Assembly: GCF_001306145.1 (NCBI RefSeq)
Contig: NZ_LGKO01000005.1
Span: 62,001 to 126,000 of the forward strand
Source of the DNA: Thermanaerothrix daxensis
GTDB taxonomy: Bacteria; Chloroflexota; Anaerolineae; Anaerolineales; Anaerolineaceae
Length of the DNA stretch: 64,000 nt
Reading direction: 5' to 3'
The position numbers and the translations under genes are program-made. Below are positions 52,885 through 60,484 of the stretch, piece by piece (positions within the stretch are counted from its first letter, which is position 1; each line of letters begins with the position of its first letter). The notes under the pieces are model-generated. The model saw only the letters and a program-made list of their open reading frames with translations, was not told where the DNA came from and did not search any database.

Positions 52885-53490
52885 TCAGCGTAGATTAAGG
52901 CCGATAACCAGGCAGAGGGTTGAAAACAATAGTGACCACGGGAGTCGTTCCATCCATTTGTCCCATTTGCTTGCCGAACGCCCCATCCGCTGCCAGAGTA
53001 AGATCATGCCACTAATGCCAATGATGGCCCCCCCTAAACTCATTCCAAGGATAAAAGGCCTGATTTGATACAGTGCAAAAGCCAATAGAGGCAGTCCCAC
53101 GATAACCAGACCAGCGACTCCATGGACGAAAGCCACTGCTCCCACCCGTAGAGTCGGATGGGCTCTCATAAACCGGGTTATGGCGATGCCCACCCAGCCA
53201 ATCAGTATGAAACCCAGATAAGCGCTGGTGAAAGTCGGGGCATATTCGTTAACCAATCCCAGGGAGAGGCTCAAGGGGATTAGGGCCGCGAACCAGACTC
53301 CAACGACGCTATTTAACACTTCTCGCCCCATGAGGATCAACCAAACGCTCGCTACCAGGAGGATGCCAAAACCCAGGGTATAGGCCCAAGTGGCAAAGGG
53401 TGTGCTTCCAGGGTGACCCGCTGCAATTTGCCAGGCAGAAAGCAGAGCGGTGAGAGCAAGAGGGAGGACAAAGGAGAACTTTGCACGCAT
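52885..53490 (-). CDS. Uncharacterised membrane protein
   Basis: A 201-residue protein with about six hydrophobic segments, including GFGILLVASVWLILMGREVL and YLGFILIGWVGIAITRFMRA. No conserved catalytic motif is seen and no family recognised. It begins three bases after the CtaB-like gene stop, without its own strong ribosome-binding site, so it is likely translationally coupled to it. Confidence 0.72.
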   Translation of the reverse strand: MRAKFSFVLPLALTALLSAWQIAAGHPGSTPFATWAYTLGFGILLVASVWLILMGREVLNSVVGVWFAALIPLSLSLGLVNEYAPTFTSAYLGFILIGWVGIAITRFMRAHPTLRVGAVAFVHGVAGLVIVGLPLLAFALYQIRPFILGMSLGGAIIGISGMILLWQRMGRSASKWDKWMERLPWSLLFSTLCLVIGLNLR

Positions 53491-53493
53491 GGG

Positions 53494-54360
53494 TCAGAGA
53501 GCCAGAAGGAGCATGGCAGAAAGCATGTAAAGCGAAGCATATTTATACAGGCTAAAGTGGGTGCGTTCGGTAGGTCTAAGCATGACGATCAAGGCCAGAC
53601 AGAGCAACCCGGCTGAAAGGACCAACAGCAGGCGTAGATAACCCCATTGCATGCCCAGCCAAATTCCCGCTAATGTAATGGCAGCAGTGGCTAACAGACT
53701 GGAGATAGTTATGATCAATCGGGTGGTCCTGAAGCCATAGCGTGCGGGAAAGGTCGGGATGTGGGCAGCCTGATATTCATTAAAGTGCTTCAAAGAGAAA
53801 GTCAGGATGTGCGTGGGTATCCAAAACAGGACGGCCAGGGCCAGCAAAAGGCCAATCCCATCAATGGTCCCTGTCCCCAGGGTACGCCCTGCTAAAACCG
53901 GCATTCCTCCTGAGATGCCCCCCCAGAGGATGCTCCAGCAGGTGCGGCGCTTTAGCCAGAGGGTATAAACGATTACATCGAAAAACCAGCCAGCGAAGAC
54001 AATCCAGCCGTAGCCCGTGCTGATACCGAATGCCCAACCCACGCCCAGTACTGAAAGGATGACCCCCAAAATGAATGTCTCGTGGGGCGTAAGGACGCCC
54101 GCGGCCAGTGGTCGGCTCTGGGTACGCTGCATTTTGGCATCAATATCGCGGTCCCACCACATATTGAGTACGGTGCTCCCGCTGATAGCCAATCCAAGAC
54201 TGACCCCGAGGACGAACACACTGTCCAGGTGATAGACTGGGCAACGGGCACTCATGTAACCGGCCAACCCGGTAGCCAGGAGCAAGCCAGTTTGTAAAGG
54301 TTTAATCAGCGAACCATAGAGCCTGATCCGCTGTTTGATCACCGTTAACCATGTTTGCAT
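53494..54360 (-). CDS. ctaB: CtaB-like protoheme IX farnesyltransferase (UbiA family)
   Basis: A 288-residue UbiA-fold enzyme. The prenyl-diphosphate motif reads NMWWDRDIDAKMQRTQSRPL, the hallmark of heme O synthase; LWIPTHILTFSLKHFNEYQ with the second motif follows (here FWIPTHILTFSLKH). It would make heme O from heme B in the membrane. GGAGGTG precedes the ATG at 54360. Its place in the row suggests that the oxidase-like protein upstream uses heme O or A, which would not be expected of a classical heme-b NO reductase. Confidence 0.88.
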   Translation of the reverse strand: MQTWLTVIKQRIRLYGSLIKPLQTGLLLATGLAGYMSARCPVYHLDSVFVLGVSLGLAISGSTVLNMWWDRDIDAKMQRTQSRPLAAGVLTPHETFILGVILSVLGVGWAFGISTGYGWIVFAGWFFDVIVYTLWLKRRTCWSILWGGISGGMPVLAGRTLGTGTIDGIGLLLALAVLFWIPTHILTFSLKHFNEYQAAHIPTFPARYGFRTTRLIITISSLLATAAITLAGIWLGMQWGYLRLLLVLSAGLLCLALIVMLRPTERTHFSLYKYASLYMLSAMLLLAL

Positions 54361-54387
54361 AAACACCTCCGAAAGTGACAGCACGCC

Positions 54388-55329
54388 TCAGGGTTCGCGC
54401 ACACAGCGAAAGCCCGTCCCGGGTCCGTAATATGAAGGAGTGGCATTGTTGGTTACCCACACCCGTAAATCTGGAGGGTAGCTGTCTTTAGAGCCGCCGC
54501 GCATGAAGCGATAATGCATGCCCGGGGTAATGTCACTTACCCACTGCCAGACATTTCCCGCCATATCGTAAAGCCCGTATGGGCTGGGAGAGTCCAGGGT
54601 GGCAAAACCGGCGTAAGTCTCCCCATTGTAAAATCCGACAGGGGTGGTGCCGGACCCGTAGGTTCGCATATCCTCAAAAGGATCGCCACTGGCGTAGAAA
54701 TTGGCATTTGCCTTTGTGAGATCCCATCCCCAGGGATAAGGTCGTCCGTCAATTCCGCGCGCGGCTTTTTCCCATTCTAGGCCAGTTGGCAAGCGGTATC
54801 CGTAATAGCGGCAGTATCCCCAGGCCCCGAACCAGGAAACGTTGGTCATTGGGTGATTGCTTAAGCCGGAGCGGGGGGCAAAGATCTTTCCATCGAAAGT
54901 GAAGGGAGAGGCGGGATCGTTAAGCGGCACAAAGGGGTAATTTTTGGGAGAGATGGCTTCCTCGTGTTTTGCCCCATGGAACGGGTCGCCAGGATAAAAG
55001 CCTACCAGTTGGTCCGCCTCAATTTTGACAAATCCATCGGCCAGCGCTTGATTGAGAAAACGGGTGTATTGTTCAACAGTAACATCCGTGACCATGATAG
55101 TATAAGAGTGTGTCAGGGTAACCTGATCATTAAACTGCCCGGCCAGGAAAGGCCCTGCCGGAATGACCACCCAGGCCTCCGGATCAATACTAGTGTCAAC
55201 GCTTAATACCGAGGCTTCGGCCACGCTGGAACGACAGGCGCTCAATCCCAGCAGGCCGAGCAGGCAAAAGAGCCCCCATGTAAGGCGAGGAATCATTTCA
55301 CAAATAGAGGAAAATTGTACATGCCTCAT
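54388..55329 (-). CDS. SUMF1/FGE-like domain lipoprotein (NirV-like)
   Basis: A signal peptide with lipobox-like LGLSAC (Cys32 region), then a formylglycine-generating-enzyme/SUMF1 fold: YTIMVTDVTVEQYTRFLNQA, NHPMTNVSWFGAWGYCRYYG, YRLPTGLEWEKAARG, YGLYDMAGNVWQWVSD and RFMRGGSKDS are the family stretches in order. The paired catalytic Cys of true FGE are not seen near the C-terminus, so sulfatase activation is unlikely. NirV, a relative encoded near nitrite reductase, is the closest context analogue (inference). It overlaps the oxidase-like gene in an ATGA junction. Confidence 0.82.
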   Translation of the reverse strand: MRHVQFSSICEMIPRLTWGLFCLLGLLGLSACRSSVAEASVLSVDTSIDPEAWVVIPAGPFLAGQFNDQVTLTHSYTIMVTDVTVEQYTRFLNQALADGFVKIEADQLVGFYPGDPFHGAKHEEAISPKNYPFVPLNDPASPFTFDGKIFAPRSGLSNHPMTNVSWFGAWGYCRYYGYRLPTGLEWEKAARGIDGRPYPWGWDLTKANANFYASGDPFEDMRTYGSGTTPVGFYNGETYAGFATLDSPSPYGLYDMAGNVWQWVSDITPGMHYRFMRGGSKDSYPPDLRVWVTNNATPSYYGPGTGFRCVREP

Positions 55330-56804
55330 GCCTTTACCTCCAATGCGGGGTCACTTTGTTGGGCTTCTTCTGCCCAACGGCCCTGGCGCCGAAACAGATC
55401 CAGCAATCGCCAGACCAGAATCAAGGCTAGAATGACCAGCACCGTTCCCAAACCGATGTCGGTGAGCAGGAGCACGGTGTTGACCAAGGATTGTTGAGCA
55501 CTTTCACTCACTACCAGGCGCTTAAGTTCGTAAACGGTCACGGCTGCAAAAGCTAGGTCGGAGAACACAATCACCCCCCAACCGTAGAGCCGACGCACAA
55601 GCCCTTTCAGACCGATCATGTCTCCGTAGTAGAGCAAGATGATGGTGGCAATGATCCCGGAAAGGACGTGCCAATGGCCAGTCAGGATAAGGCGTTCTTC
55701 ACGCGCGGGCCATTGACGGAAGATCTCGTCCAACCTTACAGCAACAAAAATTCCAACCCCGCTGACGGTGAAATTCATGAATACCATTTGCCAGAGCGGG
55801 CCAAAACGCAGGGGGTCGTGAAGCAAGGCACGTAATTTCTGGATCGCATTTGGTTTGACAAATCCCTGGCTCCCTTCGCGGATCAACTCGTCCCAACCAT
55901 AAATGACCAGCATTAAAGCCCCCAGCATGGCCGGGGTGGCTCCCACGTAAATAATCATATGGGCAATGGGCTCCAGGGGTGTTACCACTCCCCAGACTCC
56001 CAGATTGAGAACAAGGGTACCCAGGATGAACAGGGGCATGGCAATTTTATGTAAAATGCCTTTGAAATCTAACCAGCGCCCGATGATAAGCGTTAACATG
56101 ATGGCAATAAGCGCCAGCATGATGTGGAGATGCCCAATAACTGCATACTGAAAGCCGGTTTTTTCCGGTAAGCGGATAATGTTCTCGGCCAGGAAGACCC
56201 GAAATCCGTTGCCAAAGTACGCCCCGGGCACGGCTCCAAAGAGGGCCGAGATCACAGTGGTGAGAGCGGTGGTAAAGAAAGCCACCCGTTCAAGGTCAAC
56301 GCCGTTGCGGGTGTGAGCGTAAGCCTTGGTGGTGACGAAGTAAGCCCGATCCCAAGGCCACAAAGCGATGCAGAGCAACACACCAGCGAAGAAGATCAGG
56401 GTTAGACCAGCGATGTACAGACCGTGTAAAGCCCAGTTGTGCCCCCAGTAAGCGAACCCCATTCCAGAAATCATCGCGACCAGGTACCCCACGGTGATCA
56501 GAGTTCGCACTGCTGTGCGGAGAAATGTTTTCATTTTCAGGAGGGCGGTGATGATGTAGGTCTCAATGGCAATAACCCCCATAGCAATCGTGTGGTAGAG
56601 AATAATGATGCGTCCCTCGCGCTCTGCAGGTAATAACTGCATCCCCAGGGAGCGTACAATCCAATCCCGTACCCCCAATTCTGCCATGGGACCCGATAAC
56701 ATCCCGAATAATGCGGTTTCCAGCCCGATCATGGCAACGGCTACTAAAATTAAGCCTTTGGTCGAACCGAAAAGATAACTCAAGCGCTGCCGAATCGTAA
56801 GCAT
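55326..56804 (-). CDS. Divergent heme-copper oxidase subunit I / NorB-like membrane protein
   Basis: About 492 residues and twelve or more helices. His71 in LYHTIAMGVIAIE resembles the helix II low-spin heme ligand; GHWHVLSG (His377, His379) resembles the helix X HFHYVLS pair; GHLHIMLAL (His225, His227) and PIAHMII (His282) lie where copper-site ligands would be, but the usual HPEVY and HH motifs are missing. It may be a nitric oxide reductase-like or atypical terminal reductase. ATG at 56804 follows AGGAG. The neighbours are CtaB, a NirV-like lipoprotein and a Crp/Fnr regulator. The fold call is moderate, the reaction unknown. Confidence 0.65.
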   Translation of the reverse strand: MLTIRQRLSYLFGSTKGLILVAVAMIGLETALFGMLSGPMAELGVRDWIVRSLGMQLLPAEREGRIIILYHTIAMGVIAIETYIITALLKMKTFLRTAVRTLITVGYLVAMISGMGFAYWGHNWALHGLYIAGLTLIFFAGVLLCIALWPWDRAYFVTTKAYAHTRNGVDLERVAFFTTALTTVISALFGAVPGAYFGNGFRVFLAENIIRLPEKTGFQYAVIGHLHIMLALIAIMLTLIIGRWLDFKGILHKIAMPLFILGTLVLNLGVWGVVTPLEPIAHMIIYVGATPAMLGALMLVIYGWDELIREGSQGFVKPNAIQKLRALLHDPLRFGPLWQMVFMNFTVSGVGIFVAVRLDEIFRQWPAREERLILTGHWHVLSGIIATIILLYYGDMIGLKGLVRRLYGWGVIVFSDLAFAAVTVYELKRLVVSESAQQSLVNTVLLLTDIGLGTVLVILALILVWRLLDLFRRQGRWAEEAQQSDPALEVKA

Positions 56805-56849
56805 AGCCAATCTCCTGGCAAAGTGGATTCTCTGACCCTTTGCCCCATT

Positions 56850-56895
56850 TGTTATGTTAATCACAAAAACGCACCTGGTCTTTGACTAAGGTTAA
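56850..56895 (-). promoter_or_regulatory. Candidate Crp/Fnr-controlled promoter of the oxidase-like gene
   Basis: On the reverse strand TTAAC-CTTA-GTCAA (56882-56895) matches an FNR/NNR-type palindrome and lies exactly 41.5 bases before the predicted start point (about 56847). TAACAT falls at the -10 place. A CRP-like TGTGA-N6-TAACA (56850-56865) overlaps that -10. Confidence 0.45.
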
Positions 56896-56925
56896 TCCCT
56901 AACTGTGAAATGACCCATAACGAAT

Positions 56926-56952
56926 GTTCCTAAGGGGAAATCCCTTAGGAAC
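56926..56952 (-). other. Intercistronic hairpin
   Basis: GTTCCTAAGGG/CCCTTAGGAAC, 11 perfect pairs with a 5-base loop, between the seven-helix protein gene and the oxidase-like gene. It could end or trim the upstream transcript. Confidence 0.6.
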
Positions 56953-56977
56953 CTTTGGGGCATAGGAAGAGCATCCT

Positions 56978-57754
56978 TTACGCACGTGGCTTTACGAAAT
57001 AATCCCACCATCGGGGTTGAATCAGAATTACGAGTAAACCCAAGCTGGCTAAGGGGGCCAGGGCAAAGAGCGAGAAACGCCCCAATTGTTGTGCGGTTAC
57101 CACCGCTAACGGGATGCCAACCACCAGTTCGGTGGTTGCGGCAAGTAATCCCATCACCCGTGCCCATTCACGGGGCTTATGCAGAATGGCTAGGGTTACA
57201 ACGGCCCAACCCAACATGGCTATCCAATGCAGACGTTGCACCAGGGTAAAAATGGGATCCCCGTGGGTGATTATACGGCTGGTGCTTGAGACGCCATTCA
57301 TCCAGCAAAAAATGTATGCCATGCCTGTCAATAGCCCCAACAGCGTCTGGCGCCAGGACACTTTTTCCACGGCTCTTAAGAATAGAAAATACAGCGCCAG
57401 GTAGGGCCAGAAGAGGGGGAAGTAGACCGGGGGTAAGCCGGCGGCCATATAGGGGACATTTACAAACCACGATCCTAACAGGGCCAGTACCAACCCGATA
57501 GTGGAAAGGAAAAAGGCCCAGGAGCGCCCGGTAAAGAATCCGTAGGCGCTCACGGCGAAGAAAACTCCCGCCGACAAGCCGAAATCTGCCATCAGTGGGT
57601 GAATGTATTTCAATAAGATTTCACATCCTGGCTCGGCGGATTCGGCGCTCATCCCAACGCGGTACCATTGCAGGAAAAGTACAATGTGCCCAATGATCCC
57701 CATGAGGGCTGCAATGAGCGCCAATACACCACCTAAAACTTGACGATTTTTCAT
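56978..57754 (-). CDS. Uncharacterised seven-helix membrane protein
   Basis: A 258-residue protein with about seven to eight hydrophobic segments (LGGVLALIAALMGIIGHIVL; GLVLALLGSWFVNVPYMAAG). Possible ligands are His in MGIIGHIVLF, KYIHPLMAD and QRLHWIAML; one extracellular-looking Cys lies in EPGCEILLKYIH. No family recognised. AGGAGG precedes the ATG. It lies 17 bases after the Cys/His-rich lipoprotein gene, and the oxidase-like gene follows after a hairpin. Confidence 0.72.
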   Translation of the reverse strand: MKNRQVLGGVLALIAALMGIIGHIVLFLQWYRVGMSAESAEPGCEILLKYIHPLMADFGLSAGVFFAVSAYGFFTGRSWAFFLSTIGLVLALLGSWFVNVPYMAAGLPPVYFPLFWPYLALYFLFLRAVEKVSWRQTLLGLLTGMAYIFCWMNGVSSTSRIITHGDPIFTLVQRLHWIAMLGWAVVTLAILHKPREWARVMGLLAATTELVVGIPLAVVTAQQLGRFSLFALAPLASLGLLVILIQPRWWDYFVKPRA

Positions 57755-57771
57755 CCTAGCCTCCTCGTTTT

Positions 57772-58203
57772 CTATGGATTGTTAATTTCGCCGGTGTGGC
57801 AGGAACAGCCATTGTAATAAGCCGCATCATGATGAGCCGCTACATAAACAACCGTTCCTGGGGCAATGGTTAGATTGCAACCTTTCAGAAATGTGGGGGA
57901 TCGCTCCCAGGCCATGACCTGGACTTTGCACGAAACGTAGACGGTGCCGCTCCAGGTATCATTGCAGAGGGGACCTTCAACAACTTTATCTACCACCACC
58001 ATCTTTCCTCCGATCTTGACCAGGATGGGGGTTGGGGAGGGTCCTGGCGTTGGGGTTGTCGGAGGCATGGGGGTGGGTAAGGCTGTCAGATAAGAAGGGG
58101 GTTCGCCCGCAGATTGACAGGGATTCTTTTCAGACTGACAGGCGGAGATCAGGATGTTTGCTAAGATTAGTACGAAAAGCCTCAACAAGTGGGTAGGCCG
58201 CAT
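57772..58203 (-). CDS. Cys/His-rich lipoprotein
   Basis: The signal peptide ends in lipobox ILISAC, followed by a Pro/Thr linker (PTPMPPTTPTPGPSPTP) and a ~75-residue domain. The domain has GPLCNDTWSGTVYVSCKVQV, LKGCNLTIAPG, then AAHHDAAYYNGCSCHTGE at the C-terminus, so several Cys and a HH pair could bind a metal or cluster. The CxCH run is not a normal CxxCH heme site. No family recognised. GGAGGTG precedes the ATG at 58203. First gene of the row, divergent from the Crp/Fnr gene. Confidence 0.72.
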   Translation of the reverse strand: MRPTHLLRLFVLILANILISACQSEKNPCQSAGEPPSYLTALPTPMPPTTPTPGPSPTPILVKIGGKMVVVDKVVEGPLCNDTWSGTVYVSCKVQVMAWERSPTFLKGCNLTIAPGTVVYVAAHHDAAYYNGCSCHTGEINNP

Positions 58204-58219
58204 GTTCACCTCCCGTCTG

Positions 58220-58279
58220 TGTGAAACATAGCACAAAGGCGGTCAAGGCGGCTTTAACTTAACGCAAATAAGATAGAAT
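58220..58279. promoter_or_regulatory. Divergent promoter region with CRP-type palindrome
   Basis: TGTGA-N6-GCACA at 58220-58235 is one base from the CRP palindrome. On the reverse strand it covers an extended -10 (TGC-TATGTT, 58225-58230 core) of the lipoprotein gene. On the forward strand TAGAAT at 58274-58279 lies six bases before the Crp/Fnr ATG. Confidence 0.5.
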
Positions 58280-58285
58280 GGAGTT

Positions 58286-58957
58286 ATGAAACTCTTCGAT
58301 GTGCTCCAAACGCATTCTGTCTTTGCCTCCCTGGAAGAGGAAGAGCAAATGTACCTTGCCCAACATGCCCGGGTACACCCGTATCAGAAAGGCGAGGTGG
58401 TGGCGGTACAAGGTGATGAATGGCCTCATCTTTTCTTGATTCTGAAAGGGGAAATCCAGGCGGTTAAAGTCTCACCCGAGGGCCGGGCATTGATGGTGAC
58501 GACTTTTTCCAGAAATGAGATCTTTTGGGGCCCTGCTTTTTTTGAAGAGGGTCTCTTGCTGCCAGTTACTCTGGAGGCTGCCCAACCTGCCACCCTGGCC
58601 ATATGGTCGCGAGCGGTCTTAGAGCCCTTGCTGGTTAAGGGGGGAATAGGGTGGGCATTAGCGCGCCTGATGCTTCAGTACATGCTGCGAGCAAACATCC
58701 TGCTGGAACGTCTGGCGTTTCAGCCCGTAACGGCACGGCTGGCACACTTACTGCTTGAGCACTTCCAGGCCACAGAAAGCCCCGCCATTCCACGTACTTT
58801 GACCCTGGATGAAATTGCCGCGCGCATCGGCACCACGCGCGAGGTGGTCTGCCGCACCCTTTACTACCTGGCAGATCGGAACATGATCGAGGTGACCCGG
58901 ACGGAGTTCATCCTTGTTGATCGTGAGGGATTGAAGCATTTGGCAGAGGGTTCTTAA
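58286..58957 (+). CDS. Crp/Fnr family transcriptional regulator
   Basis: A 223-residue regulator with an N-terminal cyclic-nucleotide-binding-like barrel and a C-terminal winged helix. The recognition helix reads TTREVVCRTL, keeping Arg185, Glu186 and Arg190 equivalent to the three CRP residues that read TGTGA half-sites. No N-terminal Cys cluster is present, so it is not an iron-sulfur FNR; it may bind a nucleotide, or heme/NO as in DNR. It is divergent from the oxidase-like row and is the obvious candidate to control it. Likely leaderless: TAGAAT lies six bases before ATG. Confidence 0.9.
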   Translation: MKLFDVLQTHSVFASLEEEEQMYLAQHARVHPYQKGEVVAVQGDEWPHLFLILKGEIQAVKVSPEGRALMVTTFSRNEIFWGPAFFEEGLLLPVTLEAAQPATLAIWSRAVLEPLLVKGGIGWALARLMLQYMLRANILLERLAFQPVTARLAHLLLEHFQATESPAIPRTLTLDEIAARIGTTREVVCRTLYYLADRNMIEVTRTEFILVDREGLKHLAEGS

Positions 58958-58990
58958 ACTCTCAATTCCACTTTCCCATATTCCGCTTCG

Positions 58991-59007
58991 CGTGATAGCA
59001 TTAACAT
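58991..59007 (+). promoter_or_regulatory. CRP-like site over a TAACAT -10 before the aminotransferase
   Basis: CGTGA-TAGCAT-TAACA resembles the site before the oxidase-like gene, and both overlap a TAACAT hexamer at a similar distance (43-57 bases) from the start codon. Eye-level match only. Confidence 0.3.
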
Positions 59008-59049
59008 GCCCTTCCCATGAGAGGGGTATCTTATCGTGAGGTTGACTCT

Positions 59050-60399
59050 ATGTCTGATCTTCCCGATTCTGAGCTTCTGCCTCTATGCCTGGAACACAAT
59101 TTTTGGACCTGGTCGGCGCAGGCTCAGGTACAGCCCATTCCAATCCAGCGCGCCAGGGGGGTCTATTTTTGGGATATTCACGGCAAGCGCTACCTGGATT
59201 TCAATTCCATGGTCATGTGTGTCAATATTGGTCATGGGGATGAGCGAGTGGTGGAGGCTATTGCCCGTCAGGCGCGTGAACTGGCGTTTGCTGGCCCGCA
59301 GATGGCTACCCGCCCGCGTGCCTTGCTCGGCAAATTGCTGGCGGAAATCACTCCCCCGGGCTTGACCAAGTTCCTCTACACGTTGGGCGGGGCAGATGCT
59401 AACGAGAACGCCATCAAATTGGCGCGCGGCTATACCGGGCGATGGAAGATCCTGACGCGCTATCGCTCTTATCACGGGGCCACCTACGGCGCCATTGCTG
59501 CTACCGGCGATCCGCGCCGCCTGGCCTGGGAGCCCCTTACCATGCCCGGCGTGGTGCATTTTCTGGATCCCTATCGCTATCGCTCCACCTTTCACCGCAC
59601 CTGCCCCGACCTGCCCGAGGAGGAATTCACACAGGATTACCTCAACCACCTGGAAGAAGTGATCCAGTACGAAGGGCCGCAGACCATTGCTGCCATTCTG
59701 CTTGAGACGGTCACCGGCACCAACGGGGTGATCATCCCTCCTCGCGGGTACCTGGAGGGGGTGCGCGCGCTGTGCGACCGCTACGGCATTCTGCTGATCT
59801 GTGATGAAGTGATGAGTGGGTTTGGGCGCACGGGGGCGTGGTTTGCGGTGGAGCATTACGGCGTCGTGCCCGACCTGATGACCATGGCGAAGGGGTTGAC
59901 CTCGGGATATGCTCCGCTGGGAGCGGTGGCCATGAAACCCGAGATCGCCGCGTACTACAACGAGCGCGTCTACCAGGGTGGGCTGACCTACAACGGCCAT
60001 CCCATCTCTCTGGCGGCGGCCATTGCCACCATCGAGGTGATGAAAGAAGATCACCTGGTGGAACGTGCCCGCGCCACCGGTGAGGTGCTGGCCGAGATGC
60101 TCGCAGAACTGATGGATCGCCACCCCTCGGTGGGTGAGGTGCGCTCCATCGGTCTTTTTGGGGCGATTGAACTGGTACGAAACCGTCAGACGCGCGAGCC
60201 TCTGGCTCCTTATAACGGTAGCAGTCCCGAGATGATGGCTCTGCGCCGTTTTTTGCTGGATCGCGGGCTGTTCCTCTACACTCATTGGAACGTCGTGCTG
60301 ATCATCCCGCCGCTCATCATCACCCCGGAACAACTGGCTGAGGGTTTTGCCATCCTGGATGAGGGCTTACAGATTACCGATCGGGCGGTTGAAGCATAG
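59050..60399 (+). CDS. Class III aminotransferase
   Basis: PLP-dependent aminotransferase of 449 residues. The cofactor Asp is in LLICDEVMSGFGRTG and the PLP Lys in MTMAKGLTSGYAPLGAV. The N-terminal RARGVYFWDIHGKRYLDFNS and the later YQGGLTYNGHPISLAAA are family standard, closest in layout to omega-amino-acid or taurine:pyruvate aminotransferases. The donor is not known. ATG at 59050 follows GAGG; an in-frame ATG at 59017 is the alternative. A CRP-like site lies upstream. Confidence 0.88.
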   Translation: MSDLPDSELLPLCLEHNFWTWSAQAQVQPIPIQRARGVYFWDIHGKRYLDFNSMVMCVNIGHGDERVVEAIARQARELAFAGPQMATRPRALLGKLLAEITPPGLTKFLYTLGGADANENAIKLARGYTGRWKILTRYRSYHGATYGAIAATGDPRRLAWEPLTMPGVVHFLDPYRYRSTFHRTCPDLPEEEFTQDYLNHLEEVIQYEGPQTIAAILLETVTGTNGVIIPPRGYLEGVRALCDRYGILLICDEVMSGFGRTGAWFAVEHYGVVPDLMTMAKGLTSGYAPLGAVAMKPEIAAYYNERVYQGGLTYNGHPISLAAAIATIEVMKEDHLVERARATGEVLAEMLAELMDRHPSVGEVRSIGLFGAIELVRNRQTREPLAPYNGSSPEMMALRRFLLDRGLFLYTHWNVVLIIPPLIITPEQLAEGFAILDEGLQITDRAVEA

Positions 60400-60484
60400 G
60401 TGTAACCTTATTCCCCGCCCACGCATCTAAGTAAAGGTTATTGTTTCGGAGATAAATCATCCAAATCAACGAGGAGTACAAGCC

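Noticed and set aside
52130-53490. The two membrane proteins as heme A synthase (CtaA)
   Set aside because: Position beside CtaB is suggestive, but the paired His motifs and length of CtaA are not found in either.
59083-60333. A 416-codon reverse open frame
   Set aside because: It is antisense to the class III aminotransferase, which has all PLP motifs; its His/Gln/Arg-rich product is typical of a GC-rich shadow.
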